Source: JBLHGU01 sp047615875 (GTDB taxonomy: Bacteria; Pseudomonadota; Gammaproteobacteria; Arenicellales; CAJQKF01). Taken from it: DNA of 7,792 nt. The position numbers and the translations under genes were made by a program. This document shows positions 6,554 to 7,792 of the stretch, in pieces. Numbering within the stretch: the first letter of the stretch is position 1; each line of letters opens with the position of its first letter. The DNA is taken from NCBI GenBank assembly GCA_047615875.1, contig JBLHGU010000238.1, positions 1-7,792 of the forward strand, in the 5' to 3' direction. The notes beneath the pieces were generated by a model that saw nothing but the letters and a program-made list of their open reading frames with translations, ran no database searches and was not told the DNA's origin.

Positions 6554-6562
6554 TGCTATGAT
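6554..6562 (+). promoter_or_regulatory. Extended -10 promoter (TGCTATGAT) for the desaturase unit
   Basis: TGCTATGAT fits the TGnTATnAT extended -10 of sigma-70 promoters, with one mismatch in the hexamer and no good -35 at 17 bases. Transcription would start near 6569, giving a leader of about 25 bases that carries GAGGA (6582-6586), six bases before the start codon. Confidence 0.5.
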
Positions 6563-6592
6563 TTAAGCATATTTCGAATTTGAGGAAACCGA

Positions 6593-7567
6593 ATGGAAGA
6601 TTTCGTTGGGCGCAGTAACTTAATTCCGGCTGCGCGTCTAAAGGAACTGCGTGAAAAGTCTGACTTCAAGGGTCTTATGCAGACAATCAGCCATTTTGGT
6701 GCCATTTGCATCACGGCTGTCGGGTTGTACTCTACCTGGGGGACATGGTTAGCCATTCCATTTTTTATGGCACACGGAATTTTATTGAATTATTTGTTCG
6801 CAGCACAACACGAGTTTAATCACTACACCGCATTTAAGACTCGTAGTTTAAACGATATTTGTAATCGTATAACGGGGTTTATTCTACTATACCCTCGAAA
6901 CTATGAACGTTGGTTTCATTTTGAGCATCATAGGCACACCCAGAATTGGGACAAAGATCCCGAACTTCTGACACGTGGTGGCCCCTATACACTAGCGAGC
7001 TACATTCCCTATTTATTCGGCATTACCTACTGGACTGGACGTATTAAGCGCTTGGTATCCGTCGCAATGGGCAATACTGCATTGTACTTTACGGAGAAAC
7101 AAAGTAAGTCCATCGTAAAGGAGTCTCGAATACATCTCGCCGTATACATATTGGTTATTATTGTTTCGCTCTACCTGGAAAGCTGGCTTACGTTGATACT
7201 ATGGATTGCGCCGATGTTTTCCATGAAAATATTTCAGAATGTGCAGAATATTACAGAGCACACCGGCTTAACCCATGAAAATGACACTGTACATAACACG
7301 CGAACCATAAAAACCTGGTGGATATTTCGCTGGATGGCCTGGAATATGCAATATCATACAGCTCACCATACTTTCCCAGCGGTACCTTTTCATGCCTTGC
7401 CAGAATTACACAAAGAGCTCGTTAGACACACAGGCTATGAACCGCCGACAACCGGTTATCTAGCTTTTCAAATGAGATTTATTGGTAAGCTTCTCGATGG
7501 ACCGGAATCAAGAGAAGGTCAGGTCGAGATTAATCATGTTAAGTCAAGCGCTGGAGAATCAATCTGA
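6593..7567 (+). CDS. Membrane fatty-acid-desaturase family (three-histidine-box) protein
   Basis: This 324-residue integral membrane di-iron oxygenase-type protein carries all three histidine boxes: HEFNH (73-77), HFEHHRHT (109-116, with H109, H112, H113, H115) and HTAHH (255-259), plus an extra histidine in NITEHTG (219-225). Hydrophobic segments lie near 34-72, 133-146 and 180-211, placing the boxes on the cytoplasmic face as in the superfamily. Members use molecular oxygen for desaturation, hydroxylation or related chemistry on lipids, alkanes, carotenoids or small molecules. A fatty acid substrate is therefore not proven. The ATG at 6593 is well supported by GAGGA six bases upstream. The stop TGA shares its last base with the ATG of the next gene, indicating translational coupling. 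Codon use is visibly richer in A and T (TTA, ATA) than in the symporter gene, which may hint at a different origin. Confidence 0.88.
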   Translation: MEDFVGRSNLIPAARLKELREKSDFKGLMQTISHFGAICITAVGLYSTWGTWLAIPFFMAHGILLNYLFAAQHEFNHYTAFKTRSLNDICNRITGFILLYPRNYERWFHFEHHRHTQNWDKDPELLTRGGPYTLASYIPYLFGITYWTGRIKRLVSVAMGNTALYFTEKQSKSIVKESRIHLAVYILVIIVSLYLESWLTLILWIAPMFSMKIFQNVQNITEHTGLTHENDTVHNTRTIKTWWIFRWMAWNMQYHTAHHTFPAVPFHALPELHKELVRHTGYEPPTTGYLAFQMRFIGKLLDGPESREGQVEINHVKSSAGESI

Positions 7568-7792
7568 TGCAAACTCTTGAAATTTACCAATCACGTTGGG
7601 CAATGGAATTGCGTCGACCTGATGGAATCGAGCGCTCAGATGCCGAGGCATTTGAGATGGTCGCAAAGGCAGGCTTTGATGGTATGTGCCTGGATCTTGG
7701 CGCCTCTAACATGACTGCCGCACGCGTAACGTTGCCGCTATTCAGGGACTTTGATTTAGGCTGTATGATAAATGCCTTTCCAACGACGATTG
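7567..7792 (+). CDS. Xylose isomerase-like TIM-barrel protein (sugar phosphate isomerase/epimerase family), partial 3'
   Basis: The first 75 codons are present and the gene runs off the right edge. The protein opens with the strand LEIYQSRWAMELRRPDGI, then a helix with the pattern AFEMVAKAGFDGMCLDLG (about residues 28-45), and the start of the next strand (DLGCMINAFPT, 62-72). An early strand, a helix ending in AGFDG and then a strand is typical of the AP endonuclease family 2 / xylose-isomerase-like TIM barrel, which includes sugar isomerases, epimerases and related metal enzymes. Its ATG overlaps the desaturase stop codon as TGATG, with GGAG (7553-7556) ten bases upstream, so the two are probably made together and act in one pathway. 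Metal-binding residues lie in the missing part. The reaction cannot be assigned. Confidence 0.75.
   Translation, partial: MQTLEIYQSRWAMELRRPDGIERSDAEAFEMVAKAGFDGMCLDLGASNMTAARVTLPLFRDFDLGCMINAFPTTI

Overview
The window looks like ordinary chromosome from a mid-GC gammaproteobacterium, probably marine or another osmotically variable habitat. This rests on protein resemblance: a mechanosensitive channel very close to E. coli YnaI, a sodium/alanine-type symporter of the long form with a leader, and an ATP-binding universal stress protein. I see no rRNA, tRNA, CRISPR array, transposase or phage gene.

Layout. Five genes lie on the minus strand: an M19 dipeptidase-family protein with altered metal ligands (34-1047); a two-gene unit of universal stress protein and AGCS sodium:amino-acid symporter (3520 down to 1529), closed by a strong hairpin at 1486-1516; an HD-domain phosphohydrolase (4003-4863); and a YnaI-like MscS channel (5033-6142). 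Across a 450-base divergent intergenic region, a plus-strand unit begins with a membrane fatty-acid-desaturase-family protein (6593-7567). It overlaps by one base (TGATG) the start of a xylose-isomerase-like TIM-barrel protein that runs off the right edge.

How they may work together. Symporter, stress protein and mechanosensitive channel suggest solute balance: uptake driven by sodium, possible control by an ATP-sensing Usp protein, and release on hypo-osmotic shock. The desaturase/TIM-barrel pair is a separate, translationally coupled unit whose substrate I cannot name. No single pathway joins all the genes.

The points most worth a second look are: (1) the symporter's natural start appears to be ATG at 3067 with a good ribosome binding site, but codon 3 is TAA, and the frame after it encodes a signal-peptide-like leader; (2) the M19 protein lacks the N-terminal HxD pair and the bridging glutamate of canonical dipeptidases; (3) the desaturase/TIM-barrel pair and the structured, repeat-containing DNA upstream of it.
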